A stretch of 54,180 nucleotides of DNA, from the NCBI GenBank assembly GCA_019694655.1, contig JAIBBN010000017.1, positions 1-54,180 of the forward strand. The letters are read 5' to 3'. Made by a program: the position numbers and the translations under genes. The DNA is from Leptospirales bacterium. Its GTDB lineage: Bacteria; Spirochaetota; Leptospiria; Leptospirales; Leptonemataceae. Positions 9,427-18,838 of the stretch are shown here, in pieces. The notes beneath the pieces were generated by a model. The model saw only the letters and a program-made list of their open reading frames with translations. It ran no database searches and was not told the DNA's origin. Position 1 is the first letter of the stretch. The number at the start of each line of letters is the position of its first letter.

Positions 9427-9541
9427 GACGATCCGCCCTGGCCCCGTCGGCTCCCGGATTTGCGGAAATTACTTTGCCGCCCCGCAAGGCGAAGCCAGCT
9501 TGCCAGCGCTTTCCTGAAGCAAAGCATTGGAGCAAAGCGGC

Positions 9542-10918
9542 ATGGCGCAGCAGGCGGAGACACTTCCTCTATCAAAACAACTCAGCTACGCCATCGGGCA
9601 GCTTGGCTGGAGCACGCTGGTCAATATCATTGGCTTCTGGCAGGTGAAGTTTTACATACCAACAGAAGAAGACAACATGCCGTCGTTGATCACGCGCATC
9701 ACATTCCTGGCGGTGCTCAATGCAATTGCCATCATCGCCGCGGCCTCGCGACTGTGGGATGCAATCACCGATCCCTTGATTGCCAGCCTCAGCGATCGCA
9801 GCAAGAATCCGCGCGGGCGTCGGATCCCCTTCATGAAAATTGCAGCTTTGCCGGCGGCCGTCTTTCTGACGCTATCATTCATGCCGCCCGATCGACAGCC
9901 GACCATCGCCAACATCGTCTGGCTCTGTATGATGCTGCTGGGCTTTTTTCTCTTTCTGACAATCTATGTAACGCCCTACTTTGCGCTGATTGCCGAATTC
10001 GGTCATACGCCTGCCGAACGTTTGAAGCTTTCGACCTGGATTTCCGTTACCTACGCACTGGGCATCATCGTCGCCTCACAGGCTGCTTCCATCTGGAATC
10101 CCATGATTGAAGGCGGTATGGATCCGCTGCAGGCCCGGCAGATCGCCATCGGCCTCCTGGCCGCCATCGCCGCAGCGCTGATGTTTGTTCCAGTCCTGAC
10201 CATTGATGAGCGGCGCTACAGCAAGGCCGAGCCCTCCAGTTCGGCCCTGCTGCCGGCGCTCGTACGCACCTTCAAGAATCGCAACTTCTTGCACTACACC
10301 GCAGCCGACTTCGCCTACTTCATGGGCTTGACGATCATCATGACTGGCCTGGCATACTACCTGCCGGTGATGCTTGGCATGTCCGAAGCAAATGTCGGCC
10401 TGCTGATGACGGTCATGATCGCCATTTCCTTTGCATTCTATGCCCTGGTCTATTTTCTGGCCGGTCGCTTTGGCAAGCGCCCGCTGGTTTTGATTTCATT
10501 TCTGTGGTTTGCCGCCGTGTTTGCCTTTATCTACAACCTGGGTCGCTTGCCGGCGTCGCCCGAAGCGCAGGCCTACGCCCTGGTCGTTCTGGCGGCGCTG
10601 CCCATCGCCTTTCTGGGCGTGTTGCCCAACGCCATTCTGGCCGATATTGCCGAACACAGCGCGCTCAAGGAGGGCGTACGCCAGGAGGGTATGTTCTATG
10701 CCGCGCGCACTTTCATGCAGAAGATGGGCCAGACCCTCGGCATCTTTGTCTTTGCCATCCTGACGCAATTCGGCATTGATCGTGGAAATGATCTGGGGCT
10801 GCGTTACAGCGGCCTGGCCGGAGTCGCACTTTGTGCGTTGGCCTTTGCCTTGTTTTTTGGCATGAACGAAAAGAAGCTGCTGGCGGAAACTGCAGAGTTG
10901 CAGAAGCCAGAATCTTGA
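9542..10918 (+). CDS. MFS/GPH-type sugar-cation symporter
   Basis: A 458-residue transporter with about twelve membrane segments. The glycoside-pentoside-hexuronide family signature is clear: RLWDAITDPLIASLSDRS followed by KNPRGRRIPFMKIAALP. The start is placed at the ATG of MAQQAETLPL (9542), with GGAG ten bases upstream. GPH members import sugars with Na+ or H+, but several related bacterial proteins carry other substrates, so the cargo is open. The stop lies 18 bp before coaD, so read-through into the next operon is possible. Confidence 0.85.
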   Translation: MAQQAETLPLSKQLSYAIGQLGWSTLVNIIGFWQVKFYIPTEEDNMPSLITRITFLAVLNAIAIIAAASRLWDAITDPLIASLSDRSKNPRGRRIPFMKIAALPAAVFLTLSFMPPDRQPTIANIVWLCMMLLGFFLFLTIYVTPYFALIAEFGHTPAERLKLSTWISVTYALGIIVASQAASIWNPMIEGGMDPLQARQIAIGLLAAIAAALMFVPVLTIDERRYSKAEPSSSALLPALVRTFKNRNFLHYTAADFAYFMGLTIIMTGLAYYLPVMLGMSEANVGLLMTVMIAISFAFYALVYFLAGRFGKRPLVLISFLWFAAVFAFIYNLGRLPASPEAQAYALVVLAALPIAFLGVLPNAILADIAEHSALKEGVRQEGMFYAARTFMQKMGQTLGIFVFAILTQFGIDRGNDLGLRYSGLAGVALCALAFALFFGMNEKKLLAETAELQKPES

Positions 10919-10936
10919 GCCAGGATTTTCAGCCAC

Positions 10937-11434
10937 GTGACTCGACTTGCAATTTACCCCGGCTCTTTTGATCCGATTACCAACGGCCATGTCGACATTA
11001 TCAGCCGCGCCAGTCGCATCTTCGACCGCCTGCTGGTCGCCGTAGCCGCCAATTCCTCGAAGAGCGGCCTGTTCACCTACCAGGAGCGCGTCGAGTTGAT
11101 TCGCAGCGTGGTCGGCAACATCGCCAATGTCGAGGCTGTTACCTTTGAGGGACTGCTGGTGGACTTTGCGCGCCAGTCCGGGGCCACTGCCATTGTGCGC
11201 GGCATCCGAGCCGTAACCGACTTTGACTACGAATACGCGATGTTTCAGATGAATCAGGAGGTCTTCCCCGCGGCGGAGACCGTCTTTCTGCTGGCATCCG
11301 GCGAATTCTCCTATCTCTCCAGCACCATCGTGAAGGAGTTCGCACGTTACGGCCGCTCGGTTGAGAACTTCTGCCCGCCAAGCGTAAGCGCCGCGCTACT
11401 CAAAAAGTTTGGCCACGGCGAGGCGCAGATCTGA
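10937..11434 (+). CDS. coaD: phosphopantetheine adenylyltransferase
   Basis: A 165-residue enzyme that adenylates 4'-phosphopantetheine in coenzyme A synthesis. The nucleotide-binding signature YPGSFDPITNGHVDII holds the HxGH-type catalytic motif (here TNGH), and the C-terminal SSTIVKEFARYG closes the active site. Length matches the bacterial family. The start is a GTG. The stop lies two bases before the RDD gene, making coaD the first gene of a long operon whose other members look like an envelope/quality-control set. Confidence 0.95.
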   Translation: MTRLAIYPGSFDPITNGHVDIISRASRIFDRLLVAVAANSSKSGLFTYQERVELIRSVVGNIANVEAVTFEGLLVDFARQSGATAIVRGIRAVTDFDYEYAMFQMNQEVFPAAETVFLLASGEFSYLSSTIVKEFARYGRSVENFCPPSVSAALLKKFGHGEAQI

Positions 11435-11435
11435 G

Positions 11436-12317
11436 GTGGAGGCTTCCCGACGCCAGCTTGACACCGCCCTGGAAACGCCGGCGCCGGAGTACATTGTCTT
11501 TCGCCATGCCCTGGCCGGACCGGCGACGCGATTTGTCGCAGCGCTCATCGATCAATTTGTTCTGACTGGCGGGCTGCTGCTGATCATTCTGGGACTGCTG
11601 GTCATTTTTGGCATCAGCGGTCTGGCCGCCTTCGAAAGCGGCTCTGCATTGCTGATCTTTTTGATCCTGATGGCGCTCTTCGCCTTCAACTGGTTCTACT
11701 TCGTGCTGATGGAATGGTTCACGCGCGGTCGAACCGTTGGAAAGCTGGCGCTGGGATTGCGCGTGGTCTCGCTCGATGGCAGTGCGCTGCGCTTTTCGCA
11801 GACCGCGTTGCGCAATTTGCTGCGCGTGGCGGACATGATGCCGGCAAAACTCTTCGTGGGCGGCGGGCAGATTATCCCTATTTATGCCGCAGGCGCTCTT
11901 GCTATGATCCTGAACGCGCGCACTTTCCAGCGCCTGGGCGATCTCAGCGCAGGGACGATTGTAATCCGCGATCGGAAGCGCGACGTCATTTTTTCACCGC
12001 CGCCGCCGCCAGCGCATATCGAGTCGCTGGCCGAACGACTCAACCCGCGCATCCTTCCTTCGCCCACGCTGGCCCAGGCCTTGAATGACTTCGTGCATCG
12101 CCGCTCGCGTCTGCATCCCGATCGGGCCGCGGAGATTGCGCGTGCTGTCGAACCGGAGTTGCGACGCATCTTTGGCGCGACGCAGATTCCCTGCGATGCC
12201 GTCGATCTGCTGATCGCCGCGCAGACGCGAATGTTCCGACTTTCACGCGAGGCCGCCGCATCGCTGCAACTTACGGCTGGCCGGTCGCCGCTGCAACAGC
12301 TGGGAGCAAAGCTATGA
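11436..12317 (+). CDS. RDD-family membrane protein
   Basis: A 293-residue protein begun at the GTG directly after the coaD stop. The RDD signature RFVAALIDQFVL (Arg plus Asp in the first helix) is followed by two more helices (LLLIILGLLVIFGISGL; ALLIFLILMALFAFNWFYFV), then EWFTRGRTVGKLALGLRVV, typical of RDD domains. A C-terminal about 110-residue soluble region is rich in Arg and lacks a known fold. RDD proteins often accompany SpoIIM, MoxR and DUF58 genes, exactly as here. A role in transport has been proposed for some members. It overlaps the next gene by four bases. Confidence 0.88.
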   Translation: MEASRRQLDTALETPAPEYIVFRHALAGPATRFVAALIDQFVLTGGLLLIILGLLVIFGISGLAAFESGSALLIFLILMALFAFNWFYFVLMEWFTRGRTVGKLALGLRVVSLDGSALRFSQTALRNLLRVADMMPAKLFVGGGQIIPIYAAGALAMILNARTFQRLGDLSAGTIVIRDRKRDVIFSPPPPPAHIESLAERLNPRILPSPTLAQALNDFVHRRSRLHPDRAAEIARAVEPELRRIFGATQIPCDAVDLLIAAQTRMFRLSREAAASLQLTAGRSPLQQLGAKL

Positions 12318-13306
12318 TCCCGGCGCAGTTTGTCGAGCGTCGGCTGGCCGACTGGCGTCGATTGGAAGGGTTGCTGCGCCGCGTCGAGGGCGCTCCCGAC
12401 CTGATGCTGAGCGCTGGCGAATTGTTATCCTTCTCGCGTCTCTACCGCGTTGTCTGTACGGACCTCAGCCTGGCCGATGCCAATCGGCTGTCGCGCGAGA
12501 TCCAGCTCTACCTGGAAGATCTGGTATCGCGTTCCCATGCCGCACTTTACACCGTGCGCCGCAAGCGCATCGAAGCGATTCGCGATCTGTTTTTTTTGCG
12601 CATCCCGGCGGCTATTTATGGCGATCGCTACATCCGCTTGAGTTTGCTTGCTTTTTTTCTGCCGATGATCTTTTGCGGCGTCGCTTCCTATCATTCGCGC
12701 AGCTTTGCGGCCAGCATCCTCGGCGAAGCGGATATGGAATCGTATGTAGAGATGCACTCCGACTCGCACAAGGATCCCTCTGCGGCCCAGGCCCTCGCCG
12801 GAACCGGTATGTACATCTACAATAATACATCGATTGCGCTATTGATGTTCAGCGTTGGCATCCTGGGCGGCGTCCTGTCGCTCTTTCTTACCCTGTTCAA
12901 TTCCGTGCACATCGGCGCGGCAATTGGTTTTCTGTTGAGCAGTCCGGCGCGCGACAACATCCTGTCGTGGATTCCAGGGCACGGCCCTTTCGAGTTAACG
13001 GCCATTGCCATTGCCGCCGGCGCCGGGATGCGCGTCGGCTTTTCCTGGGTCGCGGCGCGCGGCCGCGCCCGCTTGCGAGCGTTGCGCGAGGAGGCGCGCG
13101 CTTCGACGCCGGCGGTTTTTGCCGCCTGTATTCTGCTCTTTCTGGCCGCCGGACTGGAAGCTTCGCTGGCCCCGGCTGAACTTCCGCTATGGCTGAAGTG
13201 CAGCGTGGGCGGTCTGTGCCTGGTCATGATGATCGCCTACTTTGGCGTCATTGGCCGCATGGCCATGCGTATCTTGCGCAAGCGGGAGCTTGATGGACAT
13301 TCGTAA
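12314..13306 (+). CDS. SpoIIM-like (stage II sporulation protein M/DUF95) membrane protein
   Basis: A 330-residue protein starting within the RDD stop (ATGA overlap). The first about 100 residues are soluble and helical, with FSRLYRVVCTDLSLADANRL, the usual entry to this family. About five to six membrane helices follow, including NTSIALLMFSVGILGGVLS and GPFELTAIAIAAGAGMRVG. The pattern ending in HGPFELTAI is the hallmark of the SpoIIM group. This organism is not expected to sporulate. Outside Firmicutes the family sits in RDD/MoxR/DUF58 operons, and its role is unproven. Confidence 0.88.
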   Translation: MIPAQFVERRLADWRRLEGLLRRVEGAPDLMLSAGELLSFSRLYRVVCTDLSLADANRLSREIQLYLEDLVSRSHAALYTVRRKRIEAIRDLFFLRIPAAIYGDRYIRLSLLAFFLPMIFCGVASYHSRSFAASILGEADMESYVEMHSDSHKDPSAAQALAGTGMYIYNNTSIALLMFSVGILGGVLSLFLTLFNSVHIGAAIGFLLSSPARDNILSWIPGHGPFELTAIAIAAGAGMRVGFSWVAARGRARLRALREEARASTPAVFAACILLFLAAGLEASLAPAELPLWLKCSVGGLCLVMMIAYFGVIGRMAMRILRKRELDGHS

Positions 13307-14210
13307 TATTCAGTACGAACTGCGCCCGCGACGGATGCTGGAGATATTTGATTTTGCGGTGCTGGTCGTGATGCGTCGACCGGGTCCCTTCCTTACATTC
13401 ACTCTACCTTTTGCCCTTGTCTGTGTAGCGGCCAATACCGCGCTGATGTCATTGTTCGCCGATCCCGACGACGGACTGGAGTGGTGGCACTGGCTGAGCT
13501 GGCTGTTGCCGTGGATCCTGTTCCAGCAGATGCAGTTGCTTTCCTTGCCGCTCACTTTGATCAATGGTCGCTTGTTATTTGAAGAAGAGTTGCGGCCTGG
13601 TCAGATCTTTCGGGAAGCCGTGGCGCTCTTGCCGCAGTTTGCATACCATCAGCTTTTCTGGCGCGGCAGCCTGGCAGCCTTGTTTGCAGCGCCCTTTGTA
13701 ATGATCCATGTGTTGCATCGCTACTGGCACGATGCGGACCTTGGCGGCTACATGGCGCTGGAAGTTGCCATTGGCCTTGTCGCGCTGGTTGCAGGTTGGC
13801 GCGCCCTGCTCAGTCAGATTTTTCGCGGCGAGGTCCTGGCCCTGGAGCGACTGGAGCGTCCGCTGATGCGCCGCAGGATGCGCACACTGGCCGCAGGCAA
13901 TGCCGATCGCAGCCTGGGCTTTCGGCTGCTGGAGCTCAGTCTGCTATTTCTGGCAATGAGCGCTGTAAGTTTGAGCTGGAACTTTGCGCTGGAGGGTCTG
14001 GAGTTTCATGGTCGCCATTGGTGGCTGGATGCAAGCTTTGTTCCGCTTTCGCCGCCGATGCAATTGCTACTGTTCATTTTCTTTGCCTACCACTGCACGG
14101 CTCGTTTTCTCTACTATATAGATTCACGTTCCTTGCGCGAGGGCTGGGATCTGGAGCTGGGGCTGATTCGGGGTGTGCGCGATACGGAAGAGGCCGTCAG
14201 TCGACGATGA
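13293..14210 (+). CDS. integral membrane protein of the MoxR/DUF58 operon
   Basis: A 305-residue protein started at MDIRNIQYELRPRR, 14 bases inside the SpoIIM gene. About six hydrophobic segments are seen, with a Trp-rich loop (EWWHWLSWLLPWIL) and a conserved-looking FAYHCTARFLYYIDSR near the end. The order places it where DUF4013- or glycerophosphoryl-diester-like membrane proteins stand in related operons, but I cannot name the family. It overlaps the DUF4129-like gene by four bases. Confidence 0.65.
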   Translation: MDIRNIQYELRPRRMLEIFDFAVLVVMRRPGPFLTFTLPFALVCVAANTALMSLFADPDDGLEWWHWLSWLLPWILFQQMQLLSLPLTLINGRLLFEEELRPGQIFREAVALLPQFAYHQLFWRGSLAALFAAPFVMIHVLHRYWHDADLGGYMALEVAIGLVALVAGWRALLSQIFRGEVLALERLERPLMRRRMRTLAAGNADRSLGFRLLELSLLFLAMSAVSLSWNFALEGLEFHGRHWWLDASFVPLSPPMQLLLFIFFAYHCTARFLYYIDSRSLREGWDLELGLIRGVRDTEEAVSRR

Positions 14211-14986
14211 GCGTCCGTAGCCCAGGCCTCCTCCATGATTTGCTTCGACAACTGGGGCGCGGACTGATCCTGGCGCTGGCCGTAGGCTGGCCCTTAGCCC
14301 ACGGCGCCGCTTTGCTGGCCCAGGATGCTACTCGCGAGGCCTTGCAGGGTTCTGAGTGGTACGAGTATGGCCCGGATGATTATCACAAGTACGCACCCGA
14401 GGATATTGAACCGCCAGCGCAGCGCGAAGGCTGCAATCAATCCAGAGATCAGCAAATGGCGCCGGCGCCCGGCGGTCTTGGTCTGTCGCTGTTTCAGGGC
14501 CTGCTGGTTCTTGCCATCGCGGTGGTGCTGGCGCTGGTCATTGCGCTGCTGCTGCGCGTCTGGCGGGAACGCAACAGCGGCCCGGCGGACGAAGCCGATG
14601 AACTGGCCAGGGTCGAGCACGGCGCGCTGCCTGATTGGATCGCGGCCCACGGAGGCATGGAAGAGCCGCTGACCATTGCCCGCCTGCGCAGTCTGCTCGA
14701 TCAGGCGCTGGAGCAACAGGACCGTTTGAGCGCTGCCCTGCTGATGTTTCTTCTGGCGTTGGCGCTCCTGGAACAGGCTGGCTGGATCCAGGAAAAAAAG
14801 GAAAACACGGCGCGCGAGTATCTGAACGACGCGCGGCGCTCGCCGCTGGCCGTCGCGAAGCCGGAACTGTTTGAGCCCCTGCGCCATTGCCTGCGCTGTT
14901 TCGAATACGCTCGCTACGGCGGCCTGGCGCCGCCCGATATTGATCTGCGCCAATTGTGGTCGCAACTGGAGCCACAGCTGCCATGA
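14207..14986 (+). CDS. DUF4129-like membrane protein with cytoplasmic helical domain
   Basis: A 259-residue protein. After a signal-like hydrophobic start (LILALAVGWPLAHGAALL) comes a short periplasmic part containing YEYGPDDYHKY, a single membrane helix (FQGLLVLAIAVVLALVIALLL) and a cytoplasmic helical domain ending with CFEYARYGG. The Tyr/Arg-rich end resembles the DUF4129 C-terminus, where a YERaRYG-type motif is conserved. The family accompanies MoxR and DUF58 genes in many phyla. ATGA overlaps join it to both neighbours. Confidence 0.7.
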   Translation: MSVRSPGLLHDLLRQLGRGLILALAVGWPLAHGAALLAQDATREALQGSEWYEYGPDDYHKYAPEDIEPPAQREGCNQSRDQQMAPAPGGLGLSLFQGLLVLAIAVVLALVIALLLRVWRERNSGPADEADELARVEHGALPDWIAAHGGMEEPLTIARLRSLLDQALEQQDRLSAALLMFLLALALLEQAGWIQEKKENTAREYLNDARRSPLAVAKPELFEPLRHCLRCFEYARYGGLAPPDIDLRQLWSQLEPQLP

Positions 14987-16467
14987 TTTCGCCGCAAATG
15001 CTATCGGGACGCCGCGCTCTATTGCGTCTGCTGCTGTGCCTGCTGCTGGCGCCTGCTTTTGGCTGTGGCGATGGCTCGCCAGCAACCAGCTATGGAACGC
15101 TGGGCGCCGAAAGCGTCAACGGCTTTGACGCAATTGTCGCCGAGATCAAGGCATCATCGGACGATGTAATCGAAGGCGCCTATCTGACCCGAAGGATGCG
15201 GCGCGAGGCGGATGTTATTGTCTACCTGGAGCGCGATCCCGATGAGTCGCCGCAATATTACCTGTACATGGAAGCGTGGCTGCAGCGATCCAGCGTAGCC
15301 GAAATGAAGAAGCGTGCGCGCAATCCGGAACAATTTGAAGACGCTGCCGAAGATTCCCCGGACGAAGAAAGCGTTGAACCCGGCGACGACGAGCAGCAGA
15401 GCCCGGAGGACGAGGAGGAGAGCGAGATAGCAGAAGAGGCGCCCGTAGCTCCTGATTCATCCGCGGACGGCGATGATGCGACCGATCAGGACGAAGACCA
15501 GGGCGATGTCATGGCTGACGAGCGAACAAAGACGGTGCTCTACTTTGTGCGGGACACGGATGCAACCGCGCCGATGTGGGAGTTGCTGCACAGCCAGATG
15601 GGGCAAACCGAACCACAAGCCGCCTACTGCCAGCTCAGGCAAGAACTGGCAATGCAGTTCCGATCCGAGCATGACCGACAGAGCGTTCCCTTCAATACCA
15701 CTCGCATGATCGACGAGTTCGGCCGCAGCGCTGCGCCAGGCTCTTACAGTGAAGACATCTTTTCCGCAGCGCCGCCGCCATGGCCTCAGCACGTTGGCCC
15801 CTCCGGCGTACCGGCTTTGCATGTAACGGGCGAGGCGCTGCTGGCGCACAGCGTTCTTGCCGATGCTCATGGTCGTCCGCTGATACGCGAATTCCACTTC
15901 GAGCAGGCGCAGCTGCTGCTGATCTACAACACCGAGCCCTTCCTGAATTTCTGGATGGTGCACAAGCAAAACCGGCGCATGGCCCGCGACTTGATTCGCT
16001 ATGCGAGTCGCGCAGCGCTGCGCGAAGGCCGCAAGCCTGTGGCGGCTATTGTACGCAGCGGCCTGACGCCGGTGCACCGCGCCGCAGAAAATGAAATTGG
16101 CCTCTTGCGATTCCTTACGGTCTATCCCTTGAATTTGATTTTCATCCACTTTGCTGCGCTGCTGCTGCTCTATCTTATTTCGCGCTGGCCGCACAAGCAG
16201 CGGCCGCTGGAGAATCCTTCGGCCGGGCGGCGCGAATTCATGGAACACATTCGAGCGTTGGGCGCCCGTCTGTCGCGAACACGCGATCGTCGCAGCGCCC
16301 TCGAACCGCTGCTATTGTATCGTAAGCGACATTTCAATCAGGACTTGAAGCCGCTGGCCGACTCGCTCTTTGGCCCCCTGCCTGAAGCGAAGACCGCGTC
16401 AACTTCGGAACCGAATCAAAATACGAATGCGGCCACAGCGCCTGCGGAGAAGAATCCCTATGTCTAA
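14983..16467 (+). CDS. DUF4350-like lipoprotein with acidic linker
   Basis: A 494-residue protein. The signal peptide ends LLLAPAFGC, a plausible lipobox. Residues about 115-175 form an extremely acidic Glu/Asp/Ser linker (DDEQQSPEDEEESE). Next comes an alpha/beta domain with VPALHVTGEALLAHSVLADAHG, then a membrane helix (LNLIFIHFAALLLLYLIS) and a basic cytoplasmic tail. A DUF4350 protein normally stands at this operon position, beside MoxR. It starts inside the preceding stop and overlaps moxR by eight bases, so production of the two should be coupled. Confidence 0.65.
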   Translation: MISPQMLSGRRALLRLLLCLLLAPAFGCGDGSPATSYGTLGAESVNGFDAIVAEIKASSDDVIEGAYLTRRMRREADVIVYLERDPDESPQYYLYMEAWLQRSSVAEMKKRARNPEQFEDAAEDSPDEESVEPGDDEQQSPEDEEESEIAEEAPVAPDSSADGDDATDQDEDQGDVMADERTKTVLYFVRDTDATAPMWELLHSQMGQTEPQAAYCQLRQELAMQFRSEHDRQSVPFNTTRMIDEFGRSAAPGSYSEDIFSAAPPPWPQHVGPSGVPALHVTGEALLAHSVLADAHGRPLIREFHFEQAQLLLIYNTEPFLNFWMVHKQNRRMARDLIRYASRAALREGRKPVAAIVRSGLTPVHRAAENEIGLLRFLTVYPLNLIFIHFAALLLLYLISRWPHKQRPLENPSAGRREFMEHIRALGARLSRTRDRRSALEPLLLYRKRHFNQDLKPLADSLFGPLPEAKTASTSEPNQNTNAATAPAEKNPYV

Positions 16468-17437
16468 CACGCCCCAAATCGATCGCCACCAGGCCGCGGA
16501 GGATATCCAGAGGCTGCGCGCCGAGGTCAGTCGCGTCTTCGTCGGCCAGGAAGAGCTGGTAACAGGCGTACTGGCTGCACTTTTTGCTGCGGGCCACGTA
16601 CTGATCGAAGGCGTTCCGGGGCTGGGCAAGACGCTGCTGGTTCGCGCGCTGGGCAAGGCGCTTGGTTGCACCTTTTCGCGCATCCAGTTTACGCCGGACC
16701 TGATGCCTTCCGATATTACCGGCTCGCACATTTTCAATCAGAAGGACCAGAAGTTTGTCTTTGTACGCGGGCCGGTTTTCACCAACCTGCTGCTGGCCGA
16801 TGAAATCAATCGCGCGCCGGCCAAGACGCACTCGGCGCTGCTGGAGATCATGCAGGAGCGGCAGGTCACAATTGATAACCGTCGCTACAATATTGATGCG
16901 CCCTTTCTGACGCTGGCTACCCAGAATCCGGTAGAATCCGAAGGGACCTACTCCTTGCCGGAGGCGCAGCTGGATCGCTTTTTGTTGAAGCTCCTGATTC
17001 AGTATCCGGAAGAGAAGGAGGAGCTGGAGATCCTGCGCCTGCACGCAGGAACAGAGCGCTTCGACGAAGTAGACTCCATCCAGGCCGCTCTCGATCCGCA
17101 GCGCACTCTGGCCTGCATTTCGGCGGTCGCCCAGGTGCGCCTGGATGATGCTATACTGGACTATATCAATCGGCTGGTGCGCGCCACGCGCGAAAGACGC
17201 GATATCTATCTGGGCGGATCGCCGCGCGCCGGCATCGCCCTGCTCAAGACAGCCCGCGCGCTGGCCTTGATGGAGGGAAGAGATTTCGTTATTCCCGACG
17301 ACGTCAAACGACTGACGCCGCCCGCTCTGCGGCACCGCATCACCCTGACTCCGGAGGCCGAGGTCGAAGGTCGCAGCGCCGACGAAGTCATAGGCGAAAT
17401 CCTGCGGGCGGTCGAAGCGCCAGTGCGCGCCGGCTGA
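16460..17437 (+). CDS. MoxR-family AAA+ ATPase
   Basis: A 325-residue AAA+ ATPase started at MSNTPQIDRHQ, eight bases inside the upstream gene. Walker A is GVPGLGKT, Walker B is LLLADEINRAP, and the sensor region reads ATQNPVESEGTYSLPEAQLD, all diagnostic of the MoxR subgroup. The C-terminal lid carries GGSPRAGIALLKTARALAL. MoxR proteins act as chaperones that mature partner proteins, commonly the DUF58/VWA proteins encoded beside them. The 21-bp gap to the DUF58 gene and its upstream overlap make this the core of the operon. Confidence 0.95.
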   Translation: MSNTPQIDRHQAAEDIQRLRAEVSRVFVGQEELVTGVLAALFAAGHVLIEGVPGLGKTLLVRALGKALGCTFSRIQFTPDLMPSDITGSHIFNQKDQKFVFVRGPVFTNLLLADEINRAPAKTHSALLEIMQERQVTIDNRRYNIDAPFLTLATQNPVESEGTYSLPEAQLDRFLLKLLIQYPEEKEELEILRLHAGTERFDEVDSIQAALDPQRTLACISAVAQVRLDDAILDYINRLVRATRERRDIYLGGSPRAGIALLKTARALALMEGRDFVIPDDVKRLTPPALRHRITLTPEAEVEGRSADEVIGEILRAVEAPVRAG

Positions 17438-17458
17438 GGCAACTCGTTCAACCAGGGC

Positions 17459-18814
17459 ATGATCTATCCTACCAAGCGATTCCTCTGGCTGCTGGCCATT
17501 CCGCTGGCGCTGGCGGCGGTCCTGCCGGCCGCCGACTACTTGCTCAGCGGGAAGCTGCTGGGCGAGTCGGGACTTGCCGCCTGGAGCATCCTGTGGATCG
17601 TCGATGGCGCCCTGGCTGCAGCTCTGGCCATCGACTGCCTGAGCATTCCGCGCCGCAGTCGTTTCGCGGCCGAGCGTCAGTGCGATTCCATCTTTTCCGT
17701 GAACTATGCCCATCGCGTCAGGCTGCACTTGTTTTTGCTGCCTGGCTGGCGCCGCAGGGTTCGGGCTCTGGTTTACGATGACCAGCGCGAACACATGCGC
17801 GTGCGCGGCCGCCGACCGCGCATGCTACTGAGCACAGGACGCAATACGGTTGAGTACCGTTTGCAGATTCCGCTGCGCGGCCGCTACCAGCTGGAGTGCG
17901 TCTACTTGACCTGCTATTCGATCTTCGGTCTGGCGCGCAGGGTCTACCGCATTGCCTGTCCGTCGACGCTGCGCGTATATCCGGATCTCAAGGCGGTCAG
18001 CCGCTACTCGCTGCTGGCGCGACGATCACACCTTGGATTGCTGGGCATTCGCCGTGCGCGTCGGGCCGGCGGCGATACCGAGTTTGAGCGACTCCGCGAA
18101 TTCCAGCGCGACGATGAGTTCCGGCATATTGACTGGAAGGCCACGGCGCGCCAGAATAAGATGATTGTACGCACGTACCAGATGACGCAGAACCAGAGCG
18201 TCCATTTCTTGCTCGATTGCGGCCGGGTGATGACCGCGGAGTTCGATGGTCGATCGCTGCTGGACTACGCCTTGAACAGCGCGCTTTTGCTGGCGCATGT
18301 CGCCTTGAAGCAGGGCGATCGCGTGGGTCTCTCTGCCTTTGCTGCGGCGACGCTACGTTACGTAAAGGCGGCGCCCGGTCCGGTGCAACAGCGACGCCTG
18401 ATACAGGCTTCCTACGACCTGGCGGCGCGGCCAGAAGAAAGCAATCTCGACGCAGCCTTTCAGTTTCTCAATGCCGTTTCGCGCAAGCGCAGTCTGGTCA
18501 TTTTGATTACCAACGTCATCGATGAGCTGACGGCCAATCAACTACTGGCCTATCTGGGCGCAATTTCTGGCCGGCACCTGCCGTTTGCCGTACTTCTGAA
18601 GCAGCGTGAAATCGAATCGCTGGCCGACGCGCCGCCAGCAGAGAGCGGCGATTTATTCGAGATGAGCGCGGCGGCGGACTTTCTGCTCTGGCGAGAATCC
18701 GCCGTGCAGCGCTTGCGCAATCGGGGCGTGCTGTGCCTGGAGGCCTTCCCGGATCAGCTGGACTCGGCGCTGATCAACGAATACCTGAAAATCAAGGCCC
18801 GCAAGCTGTTGTAA
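17459..18814 (+). CDS. DUF58 (VWA-like) membrane protein
   Basis: A 451-residue protein with two N-terminal membrane helices (WLLAIPLALAAVLPAADYLL; AAWSILWIVDGALAAALAI). The C-terminal domain carries the DUF58 signature FRHIDWKATARQNKMIVRTY, followed by a von Willebrand-like fold with HFLLDCGRVM where a metal-dependent DxSxS-like loop would be. The usual Ser residues of that loop are not present (DCGRV), so metal binding is doubtful. DUF58 proteins are the usual partners of MoxR. The gene is followed by the LytTR regulator after 24 bp. Confidence 0.92.
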   Translation: MIYPTKRFLWLLAIPLALAAVLPAADYLLSGKLLGESGLAAWSILWIVDGALAAALAIDCLSIPRRSRFAAERQCDSIFSVNYAHRVRLHLFLLPGWRRRVRALVYDDQREHMRVRGRRPRMLLSTGRNTVEYRLQIPLRGRYQLECVYLTCYSIFGLARRVYRIACPSTLRVYPDLKAVSRYSLLARRSHLGLLGIRRARRAGGDTEFERLREFQRDDEFRHIDWKATARQNKMIVRTYQMTQNQSVHFLLDCGRVMTAEFDGRSLLDYALNSALLLAHVALKQGDRVGLSAFAAATLRYVKAAPGPVQQRRLIQASYDLAARPEESNLDAAFQFLNAVSRKRSLVILITNVIDELTANQLLAYLGAISGRHLPFAVLLKQREIESLADAPPAESGDLFEMSAAADFLLWRESAVQRLRNRGVLCLEAFPDQLDSALINEYLKIKARKLL

Positions 18815-18838
18815 CTTCGGTCGGAGGGGCGCTCCTGT

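Noticed and set aside
16334-17794. A 486-codon minus-strand frame over moxR
   Set aside because: Antisense to a perfect MoxR ATPase; Gln/Arg-rich composition typical of GC-rich shadow frames.
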